Origin: Burkholderiales bacterium
GTDB lineage: Bacteria; Pseudomonadota; Gammaproteobacteria; Burkholderiales; SG8-39
DNA: 5,237 bases
Assembly: GCA_020846575.1 (NCBI GenBank)
Contig: JADLDQ010000033.1
Location: 1 to 5,237, forward strand
Direction: 5' to 3'
Part shown: positions 1 through 4,788 of the stretch, piece by piece
How positions within the stretch are numbered: position 1 is the stretch's first letter
How the letters are laid out: the number at the start of each line of letters is the position of its first letter
The notes under the pieces: model-generated
What the model was told of the DNA's origin: nothing
Database searches by the model: none
Seen by the model: the letters and a program-made list of their open reading frames with translations, nothing else
Program-made: the position numbers and the translations under genes

Positions 1-1193
1 AAGCCGGTGGCGATGGTGAGCGCCATCAGCGTCAGGTTGTTGATGCTGAAGTCCGCCAGGTACATGAAGCCGAAGGTGCCCACCAGCGACAGCGGCACCG
101 CCACGCTCGGAATCGCGGTGGCGCGGGCGCTGCGCAGGAACAGGAAGATCACCGCCACCACCAGCAGCACCGCGAACGCCATCTCGATCTGCACGTCCTT
201 CACCGAGGCGCGGATGGTGACGGTGCGGTCGGTGAGCAGCCGCACCTCCACCGCGCCCGGAAGCCCCGCCTGGAGCTGCGGCAGGAGCCTCTTCACCCTG
301 TCCACCACCTCGATCACGTTGGCGCCCGGCTGGCGCTGGATGTTGACGATGATGGCCGGCGACTCGTTCGCCCAGGCGGCCAGGCGCACGTTCTCGGCGG
401 CGTCGGCCACCTCCGCCACGTCGGCCAGGCTGATCGGCCGACCGTTGCGGAACGCGATCACCAGCGAGCGGTACTCCTCGGCCGAGCGCAGCTGGTCGTT
501 CGCGTCGATGGTGGAGGCGCGCGCCGGGCCGTCGAAGCTGCCCTTGGCCTGGTTCACGTTGGCGTTGGCGATGGCGATGCGCACGTCCTCCAGGGTGAGG
601 CCGTAGGCGGCGAGCGCCCTGGGGTTGGCGCGCACCCGCACCGCCGGGCGCTGGCCGCCGGCGAGCGTCACCAGGCCCACGCCGGGGAGCTGCGCGATCT
701 TCTGCGCGAGCCAGGTGTCGACCAGGTTCTGCACCTTGGGCATCGGCAGCGTGCGCGAGGTCACCGCCAGGGTGATGATCGGCGTGTCGGCGGGATTGAC
801 CTTGCTGTAGATCGGGGGCGCGGGCAGGTCCGCGGGCAGCAGGTTGGAGGCGGCGTTGATCGCCGCCTGCACTTCCTGCTCCGCCACATCGAGGGCGAGG
901 TCGAGGTTGAACTGCAGCGTGACGACCGAGGCGCCGCCGGAACTCGTCGAGGACATCTGCGCGAGCCCGGGCATCTGCCCGAACTGGCGTTCCAGCGGCG
1001 CGGTGATCGAGGACGTCATCACCTCGGGGCTCGCGCCGGGGTACAGCGTCACCACCTGGATGGTCGGGTAGTCGACCTCGGGCAGCGCCGACAGCGGCAG
1101 CACGCGGTAGGCGACGCTGCCCGCGAGCAGGATCGCCACCATGAGCAGCGAGGTGGCGACCGGGCGCAGGATGAAGGGGCGTGAGGGGCTCAT
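1..1193 (-). CDS. mdtB: MdtB-type RND multidrug efflux transporter, N-terminal 397 residues (3' end beyond window)
   Basis: Inner-membrane proton-driven pump subunit of the HAE1 RND family; in the known system MdtB forms a heterotrimer with MdtC and exports drugs and bile-salt-like compounds through MdtA and an outer-membrane channel. Reading the minus strand from 1193 gives an uninterrupted frame starting MSPSRPFILRPVATSLL. TM1 is about residues 11-29. The periplasmic porter region follows, with VDYPTIQVVTLYPGASPEVM (41-59), PLERQFGQM (66-74), INAASNLLPADLP (112-124) and GGQRPAVRVRANP (179-191). TM2 is about 338-354 and TM3 about 361-380, and the frame stops in FSINNLTLMALTIATG at the start of TM4. 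The family's VVDDA proton-relay motif should follow directly, outside the window. These motifs fit MdtB better than MdtC (for example TLYPGASP rather than SLPGASP). The start has no convincing Shine-Dalgarno, but no other ATG, GTG or TTG lies in frame between it and the mdtA stop. The missing C-terminal part is a window-edge effect. Confidence 0.95.
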   Translation of the reverse strand, partial: MSPSRPFILRPVATSLLMVAILLAGSVAYRVLPLSALPEVDYPTIQVVTLYPGASPEVMTSSITAPLERQFGQMPGLAQMSSTSSGGASVVTLQFNLDLALDVAEQEVQAAINAASNLLPADLPAPPIYSKVNPADTPIITLAVTSRTLPMPKVQNLVDTWLAQKIAQLPGVGLVTLAGGQRPAVRVRANPRALAAYGLTLEDVRIAIANANVNQAKGSFDGPARASTIDANDQLRSAEEYRSLVIAFRNGRPISLADVAEVADAAENVRLAAWANESPAIIVNIQRQPGANVIEVVDRVKRLLPQLQAGLPGAVEVRLLTDRTVTIRASVKDVQIEMAFAVLLVVAVIFLFLRSARATAIPSVAVPLSLVGTFGFMYLADFSINNLTLMALTIATG

Positions 1194-1228
1194 GCCGGCG
1201 GTTGCGAACGGGCGCTCTGCGGGGTCAT
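1190..1228 (-). other. Possible 12-codon leader ORF overlapping the mdtB start
   Basis: ATG at 1228 opens a frame encoding MTPQSARSQPPA whose TGA stop shares ATGA with the mdtB start codon. This 4-base overlap is the usual arrangement for translational coupling, and mdtB lacks its own clear Shine-Dalgarno. The leader itself has only a weak GGA upstream, so it may be chance. Confidence 0.2.
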
Positions 1229-1244
1229 CGGGGTCCGTTACAGC

Positions 1245-1256
1245 CTGAACGTTCAG
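1245..1256. promoter_or_regulatory. Perfect 12-bp palindrome in the mdtA-mdtB gap
   Basis: CTGAACGTTCAG is a perfect 12-base palindrome about 50 bases before the mdtB start. It could be an operator-like site or chance; nothing else in the gap identifies a binding protein. Confidence 0.25.
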
Positions 1257-1298
1257 CGCCGGGTGCGCAAAGGTGCGCCGGCCATCATTGTGCCGGGG

Positions 1299-2612
1299 TC
1301 AGTCGCCGGGCGGCATCTTCGCGCCCTTGCCGTCCGTTGCGCCCTTGCCGTCCTTTGCGCCCTTGCCCTTGCCGCCCTTGCCCTTGCCTTTCGGTGCGGC
1401 CTGCGGCTCGTCCCCGGGCAGCAGCACGCGCGCGCCCTCGCGCAGGCGGTCGGCGCCGTCCACGACCACCAGTTCTTCCGGCGCCACGCCCTGGACCGCG
1501 ACGGTCTCGCCTTCCACCGGACCGAGCGCGACCTTGCGCACGGTGGCGCTGCGGTCCTCATTCACCGCGTAGACGAAAGTGCCGGGCGTGCCGCGCTGGA
1601 TGGCCGCGGTGGGCACCACGGTGGCGCCGCGCCGCACCTCCACCAGCATCTTCACGTTCACGAACTGGTTGGGGAACAGGCCGCTGTCCGCGTTGGCGAA
1701 CTGCGCTTTCAGCTTGACGGTGCCGGTGGCCGGGTCGATCTGGTTGTCCACCGTCAGCAGCTCGCCGCTGGCGAGCCGTTTCGACCCGGCGCGGTCGTAG
1801 ACCTGCACCGGCAGGCGTTCCCCCGCGCGCAGCTTCTTCATCACCGCCGGCAGGTCGTCCTCGGGGATGGTGAACACCACGCCGATGGGCGCGAGCTGGG
1901 TGATCACCGCCAGGCCGTTCGCATCGCTCGCGCGCACCATGTTTCCCGAGTCCACCTGCCGCAGCCCGATGCGGCCGGCGATGGGCGCGGCGATCCGGGT
2001 GTAGGAAAGCTGCAGCCTCGCGTTGTCGATCGCGGCCTGGTCCACCTTGATGACGCCTTCGTACTGGCGCACCAGCGCCTGCTGGGTGGTGACCTGCTGC
2101 AGCGCGATGGAATCCTGCTTGTAGAGCAGCTCGTAGCGCTCCAGGTCGGTGCGCGCATTGCGCAGCAGCGCCTCGTCGCGCGAGAGCTGGCCCTCGGCCT
2201 GGGCGAGCTGGACCTCGAACGGTCGCGGGTCGATCTCCGCCAGCAGCTCGCCCGCCTGCACCATCTGCCCTTCGCGGAACAGGACGCGCAGCAACTGCCC
2301 GTCCACGCGGCTCTTCACCGTGACGAGGTGCAGCGGGTTCACCGTGCCCAGGGCGGCGAGGAACACGCTTACGTCCGCGGTCTTCGCGCGCGCCACCGAC
2401 ACCGGGGTCGGACGGCCCTGGGCGCCCGGCCCGCCGCGTGCGCCCTTCTTGGTCGCGGCCTCCTGGCGCATCTCGTCCGCCCGGTACACGAAGAACGCGC
2501 CCCCCGCGGCCAACAGCACGCAGATCACCAGAACCGTGATCCAGCCGCGCCCAGCCTGCGCCCTCGCGCGGCGCGCGTGTGCAGGTGGCAGGTGAAAGGG
2601 CGAGCGGTTCAT
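1299..2612 (-). CDS. mdtA: MdtA-type periplasmic adaptor (membrane fusion protein) of the MdtABC efflux pump
   Basis: Periplasmic adaptor linking the RND transporter to an outer-membrane channel, 437 residues (family usually about 400-415). A single N-terminal membrane anchor lies at about residues 25-43 (ITVLVICVLLAAGGAFFVY). The first lipoyl half is about 92-135, with SRVDGQLLRVLFREGQMVQAG and AEIDPRPFEVQLAQAEGQL, and a short alpha-hairpin spans about 136-200. The second lipoyl half contains YTRIAAPIAGRIGLRQVDSG (204-223). The beta-barrel has VFTIPEDDLPAV and VDNQIDPATGTVKLKAQF, followed by LFPNQFVNVKMLVE (312-325) and a membrane-proximal domain to about residue 398. These are close MdtA signatures. 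Residues 408-432 form a lysine/glycine-rich tail (9 Lys) built from short DNA repeats, which I do not expect in MdtA. A GAGAGAG stretch about 10 bases before the ATG is a modest ribosome site. mdtB follows 105 bases downstream in the same frame, so co-transcription is likely. Confidence 0.95.
   Translation of the reverse strand: MNRSPFHLPPAHARRARAQAGRGWITVLVICVLLAAGGAFFVYRADEMRQEAATKKGARGGPGAQGRPTPVSVARAKTADVSVFLAALGTVNPLHLVTVKSRVDGQLLRVLFREGQMVQAGELLAEIDPRPFEVQLAQAEGQLSRDEALLRNARTDLERYELLYKQDSIALQQVTTQQALVRQYEGVIKVDQAAIDNARLQLSYTRIAAPIAGRIGLRQVDSGNMVRASDANGLAVITQLAPIGVVFTIPEDDLPAVMKKLRAGERLPVQVYDRAGSKRLASGELLTVDNQIDPATGTVKLKAQFANADSGLFPNQFVNVKMLVEVRRGATVVPTAAIQRGTPGTFVYAVNEDRSATVRKVALGPVEGETVAVQGVAPEELVVVDGADRLREGARVLLPGDEPQAAPKGKGKGGKGKGAKDGKGATDGKGAKMPPGD
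1321..1388 (-). repeat. Short tandem repeats encoding the Lys/Gly tail of MdtA
   Basis: Two adjacent 18-base units (1321-1338 and 1339-1356) differ at one base and encode a GKGA-x-D pattern. Next to them, gcccttgcccttgcc occurs twice in tandem (1359-1373 and 1374-1388) and encodes GKGKG-type sequence. All unit lengths are multiples of three, so the reading frame is kept. This is consistent with slippage-driven growth of the mdtA 3' end. Confidence 0.8.
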
Positions 2613-2661
2613 CGATGGGCTCTCTCGGTGCGCGCGCGGCCGGCTGCCGCGACGCGAGGCG

Positions 2662-2670
2662 TTTTTATCA
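2662..2670 (-). promoter_or_regulatory. Possible extended -10 promoter element for mdtA
   Basis: The minus strand reads TGATAAAAA in the only AT-rich patch of the 138-base gap upstream of mdtA. TG-A-TAAAAA matches an extended -10 (TG spacer plus 4 of 6 consensus bases). No good -35 is seen at the expected distance. A transcript starting about 7 bases further would have a leader of roughly 40 bases. Weak evidence. Confidence 0.22.
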
Positions 2671-2697
2671 TCGAATCGGCGCCCGCGCTCGCGCGAA

Positions 2698-2721
2698 CCG
2701 CCGCCCCGCGAGGAGCGGCGG
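2698..2721 (-). terminator. GC-rich 10-bp hairpin between the lipoprotein gene and mdtA
   Basis: In the minus-strand RNA, CCGCCGCTCC pairs with GGGGCGGCGG around the loop UCGC: nine Watson-Crick pairs plus one U-G wobble. In plus-strand RNA that wobble position becomes a C/A mismatch, so the uninterrupted stem exists only in the direction these genes are transcribed. Only two T follow, so Rho-independent termination is uncertain; a processing or attenuation element before mdtA is also possible. Confidence 0.4.
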
Positions 2722-2735
2722 CTGCGGCGGCGTTC

Positions 2736-2750
2736 CGGACCCGGGGTCCG
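2736..2750 (-). terminator. Short hairpin directly after the glycine-zipper lipoprotein stop codon
   Basis: The 15 bases CGGACCC-C-GGGTCCG (minus strand) are perfectly self-complementary around one central base and abut the TGA stop. As RNA the stem would be about 6 bp with a 3-base loop. No U tract follows. It may act with the next hairpin (2698-2721) as a weak terminator or a 3'-end stabiliser. Confidence 0.35.
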
Positions 2751-3413
2751 TCAACGCGGCGGAGGATAGTTCGGCGGCGGGTAGTTCGGCGGCGGGTAGT
2801 TCGGCGCAGGCGAACCCGGATAGCGGCCGGACGGCGCCGCAACACGCGGGCGCTCCAGCGACTGTCCCATCTGCTGCGACACGGGAACGCGATTTCCCTT
2901 GGCATACATGCACTGCACATAGGCGTTGTCGTAGCGGCGCTGGGCACCGTAGCCCGAGGACTGGGAGGCCCCCACGCCCCCCGCGCTGCCGACGATGAGT
3001 CCGGTACCAGCGCCGACGCCCGCGCCGCTGCGCCCGCCGATGACGGCGCCGGCGACCGCACCGATCGCGGCGCCGACCGCCCCGCTCTTCACGGCGCTCT
3101 CGGTGGCGACCTGGTTGGCGTCGGCGACGCCGGACTGCCCGGCCGCGTACTGCCGGCACTCGAAGTCATCGACCTTGAACTGTTCGAAACTCCTGTCCGT
3201 ACCCGGCAGCGCCAGCACGCTTGGCCCGGTGGGCAGGGTGACGCAGCCACCGAGGGCGAGCGCGGCAGTGATCGCTGCCGCGGCGCGGTGCGCCGGGGAT
3301 CCGATCGCGGCGCGACGCGACGCGGGTCCGGCTACGACGCGCAGCGCCGCAGGTCCGCCCGAGGGGCCGCAGGCCGCGGCTGCATACGGACCAGGCACCG
3401 ATACCGTGTTCAT
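2751..3413 (-). CDS. Glycine-zipper lipoprotein with NYPPP-repeat tail (function unknown)
   Basis: A 220-residue frame encoding a probable lipoprotein. A hydrophobic stretch (AAAAITAALALGGC, 44-57) ends in the lipobox LGGC with Cys57 as the acylation site. The mature part has SFEQFKVDDFECRQYA (75-90), then a long glycine zipper (about 110-149: GAVGAAIGAVAGAVIGG and further Gly-rich turns), then RRYDNAYVQCMYAKGNRVP (159-177). The last 16 residues hold three NYPPP units. The order D-x-x-C-x-x-Y, Gly zipper, YD-x-A-Y-x-x-C-M-Y-A-K-G recalls proteins annotated as glycine-zipper family in beta- and gammaproteobacteria; no role is established. Cys86 and Cys168 could pair. The only ATG is at 3413, leaving an unusual stretch of more than 40 residues before the signal core; GTG at codon 6 is the only other standard start. 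It begins 16 bases after the upstream gene's stop, suggesting an operon. A G-rich stretch about 9 bases upstream may serve as ribosome site. I am sure of the frame and lipobox, less of the start. Confidence 0.8.
   Translation of the reverse strand: MNTVSVPGPYAAAACGPSGGPAALRVVAGPASRRAAIGSPAHRAAAAITAALALGGCVTLPTGPSVLALPGTDRSFEQFKVDDFECRQYAAGQSGVADANQVATESAVKSGAVGAAIGAVAGAVIGGRSGAGVGAGTGLIVGSAGGVGASQSSGYGAQRRYDNAYVQCMYAKGNRVPVSQQMGQSLERPRVAAPSGRYPGSPAPNYPPPNYPPPNYPPPR
2757..2801 (-). repeat. Three 15-bp tandem repeats encoding NYPPP
   Basis: Three consecutive 15-base units (plus-strand form cggcggcggGTAGTT, with one variant copy carrying agg and ata) encode NYPPP three times at the C-terminus of the glycine-zipper lipoprotein. 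The units stay in frame, so copy-number change would lengthen or shorten the tail without breaking the gene. Confidence 0.85.
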
Positions 3414-3429
3414 CTTCGCGCCCCCGCCC

Positions 3430-3771
3430 TCAGGGTGAAACCGGCTGGGCCGGCACGCGCTGCCATCCGCCCGGACATTCGCGCACGTAGGGGTAGTAGC
3501 CCTGCGCTCCCGGGCAGTAGAACCAGTCGGCCGCCGGCGGCGGGGGAGCGGGCCGCTCGATGTAGACCGGCGGCGGCGCCGGCGCCACCACCACCGGCGG
3601 GTAGTAGTACGGTGGCGGCGCGTAGTACCACGGCCGGTACAGCGGCGCGCCGAAATGTATGCCGATGCCCACCCGCGGGCCGTGCCAGTGGCGCTGCGCG
3701 AACACCGCGCCGCTTTGCAGGCAGCCTGCGAGAACCGCGGCTGCCGCGATCAGCGCCTTGAGGGGTCTCAT
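3430..3771 (-). CDS. Small exported proline/tyrosine-rich protein with two-cysteine C-terminal motif (function unknown)
   Basis: A 113-residue protein, start chosen at 3771 because GGAG sits 7 bases before this ATG and a classic signal peptide follows at once (MRPLKALIAAAAVLAGC). The signal is ambiguous: LAGC at 14-17 is a good lipobox, but AVFA-Q at 22-26 is an equally good signal peptidase I site. The mature chain is rich in Pro and Tyr (RPWYYAPPPYYYPP, then PAPPPP), low in complexity and probably extended. The C-terminal segment DWFYCPGAQGYYPYVRECPG (82-101), followed by GWQRVP, has Cys86 and Cys99 and looks like a small disulphide-bonded element. I recall similar W-Y-Y-C ... YYPYV ... C-P-x-G-W endings in unnamed proteobacterial secreted proteins, without an assigned function. 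It lies 16 bases upstream of the glycine-zipper lipoprotein gene. An in-frame ATG at 3834 would add 21 polar residues before the signal peptide and lacks a comparable ribosome site. Confidence 0.8.
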   Translation of the reverse strand: MRPLKALIAAAAVLAGCLQSGAVFAQRHWHGPRVGIGIHFGAPLYRPWYYAPPPYYYPPVVVAPAPPPVYIERPAPPPPAADWFYCPGAQGYYPYVRECPGGWQRVPAQPVSP

Positions 3772-3963
3772 GGCGTTGCTCCGTTCCGATTTCCATTCGT
3801 TCACGCTAGCGGCTCGAGGCTGCGAAATCTGCAAGATTTTGTGCCCAAATGTAACCGCGGTCGCGGGTGGGGCGCTTGATGCAGCACAAGGACCGTGCGG
3901 GGGTCGGCGTCGAATTCGGGTCGCCCGGACCGCGACGGTGCGACCGAGGCGTGCCGGGTGTCG
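3772..3963. promoter_or_regulatory. 192-base gap upstream of the two-cysteine exported protein gene
   Basis: No gene seen. The part near 3821-3850 is AT-rich against its surroundings and is the likely promoter area for the 3771-2751 operon. It holds AAATC-TTGCA-GATTT (minus strand, 3825-3839), a perfect 5-bp inverted repeat with a 5-base spacer. TTACAT-17 bases-CAGATT is a poor sigma-70 match. After the CigR-like stop there are GTCGC/GCGAC inverted repeats but no T run, so I see no clear terminator. Confidence 0.35.
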
Positions 3964-4452
3964 CTACAGCCGCCCCAGGTCCTCGATCGCGTCGATCACC
4001 ATCGCGGTGCCGACGGCGACGAGGAGGATATCGCGCGCCACGCGCACGTACTTGTAGCCCGGCGGCGGCAAGCCCAGCTTCACCACCAGCGGCTGCGGTA
4101 CTTCGTAGTAGATCACCTCGCGCGGCAGCGGCCGTCCCTGCTTCCACTTCCTGGCGAGCCCGGGCGGCATGCAAGCGGCGTTCTTCCTCTTCAGCCCCGG
4201 CGGACAGCGCCCGCCTCTTTCCACCTCATGGTAGTACTCCCGCACCAGCGCGCGCTGCGGGTCGCCGAACCGCACTTCGACCCGGCGCTCGTCACGCTCG
4301 CCCCGGTCCACCCTCCGGTCCCCGTGCCCCTTGGAGGCGCCCCAGCCCTTGCCCTTGCCCCCGTCCTCGCCGGCCATTGCCGGGTTGCCCGCAAACGCGA
4401 AGCCCAGCGCGACCGCCGCCGCCAGCGTCCCGATGAAAGATGAATGTCCCAT
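3964..4452 (-). CDS. CigR/RcnB-like exported membrane protein
   Basis: A 162-residue protein of the CigR-like / RcnB-related group. CigR of Salmonella is described as an inner-membrane anti-virulence protein, and RcnB is a periplasmic protein of nickel/cobalt homeostasis; neither role can be assumed here. The signal peptide is about residues 1-27 with cleavage after AMA. A Gly/Lys/Arg-rich, strongly charged linker follows (GKGKGWGASKGHGDRRVDRG, 32-51). The conserved core is CPPGLKRKNAACMPPGLARK (83-102) with Cys83 and Cys94, then PLPREVIYYEVP (108-119), PPPGYKYVRVARDILLVAVG (129-148) and TAMVIDAIEDL. The last part is a C-terminal hydrophobic segment that may insert in or lie on a membrane. 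The start at 4452 is supported by AGGGAGA about 5 bases upstream. The gene stands alone between a 192-base gap downstream and a 336-base dyad-rich gap upstream. Family assignment is fairly safe, function is not. Confidence 0.85.
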   Translation of the reverse strand: MGHSSFIGTLAAAVALGFAFAGNPAMAGEDGGKGKGWGASKGHGDRRVDRGERDERRVEVRFGDPQRALVREYYHEVERGGRCPPGLKRKNAACMPPGLARKWKQGRPLPREVIYYEVPQPLVVKLGLPPPGYKYVRVARDILLVAVGTAMVIDAIEDLGRL

Positions 4453-4509
4453 GCTGTCTCCCTGACTCTCACGGCATCCCCACCGGGCCGCCCGGACCCG
4501 GCGCGCAAC

Positions 4510-4607
4510 CGCGCATCGCCATGCGTCGATGCGCGCCTCCCATCGTGACGCAAGCGGCGCGGTGCGTCACCGCGCGATTGCGCAATTCTCCACGCAGGAT
4601 GGAGAGT
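4510..4607. repeat. Cluster of inverted repeats upstream of the CigR-like gene
   Basis: Within 98 bases: CGCGCATCG (4510-4518) with CGATGCGCG (4527-4535), 9-bp arms and 8-base spacer; GTGACGCA (4545-4552) with TGCGTCAC (4563-4570), 8-bp arms and 10-base spacer; ATTGCGCAAT (4577-4586), a 10-bp palindrome; TCTCC (4587-4591) with GGAGA (4601-4605), extendable by a wobble and an A-T pair. All arms are perfect and the units sit almost end to end. Operator sites or a REP-like element are the two obvious readings. Confidence 0.6.
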
Positions 4608-4745
4608 CGTCGCCGTGGTGAACGCCGACCGTCTGCGTGCGGCGACAGTCCCGCATGGCGAGGCCGCTGCGCGATGCGCGCCTCCCTGCCGGAGGCGCCG
4701 CTCTCCGGCGCGGCATATCGCGCCGCAGCGCCGGCACCCATGCAA

Positions 4746-4765
4746 AGGGCTCCCGGAGGAGCCCT
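4746..4765 (-). terminator. Intrinsic-type terminator hairpin after the amidohydrolase gene
   Basis: On the minus strand AGGGCTCC-TCCG-GGAGCCCT forms a perfect 8-bp stem closed by a UCCG loop. With the C-G closing pair this is of the very stable C(UNCG)G class. It begins about 23 bases after the stop codon and is followed by TTGC, so the U tract is short (three T counting the last stem base). Position and stem strength favour a terminator; the weak U run lowers certainty. Confidence 0.65.
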
Positions 4766-4788
4766 GCGGTGCGGCCGGGCGGCGCGAT

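Larger units (their letters stand above)
4453..4788. promoter_or_regulatory. 336-base gap between the amidohydrolase and CigR-like genes, rich in inverted repeats
   Basis: No convincing gene. From the right it holds the terminator at 4746-4765, then GGCGCG/CGCGCC (4707-4724) and GCCGGAG/CTCCGGC (4688-4709). A cluster of dyads at 4510-4607 follows, then CCGGG-3-CCCGG (4483-4495) in the probable leader, and the AGGGAGA ribosome site just before 4452. It must contain the promoter of the CigR-like gene if the upstream terminator works, but no sigma-70 pair stands out. Confidence 0.5.

Noticed and set aside
7..1071. Three plus-strand open frames over the mdtB region
   Set aside because: They are antisense to a clear MdtB sequence, and their translations are Ser/Ala/Arg-rich with no family signature.
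3541..3625. Repetitive cggcggcgg / ccaccacc stretches as a non-coding repeat
   Set aside because: They are explained by Pro, Tyr and Val codons in the two-cysteine protein's linker.
1263..3761. 832-residue open frame on the plus strand
   Set aside because: It is antisense to mdtA and the two genes upstream of it, is full of Arg/Ala/His low-complexity sequence, and has no recognisable domain. Long empty antisense frames are normal in very GC-rich DNA.
3772..3834. In-frame upstream ATG at 3834 for the two-cysteine exported protein
   Set aside because: It would place a polar 21-residue stretch before a complete signal peptide. The ATG at 3771 has GGAG at ideal spacing.
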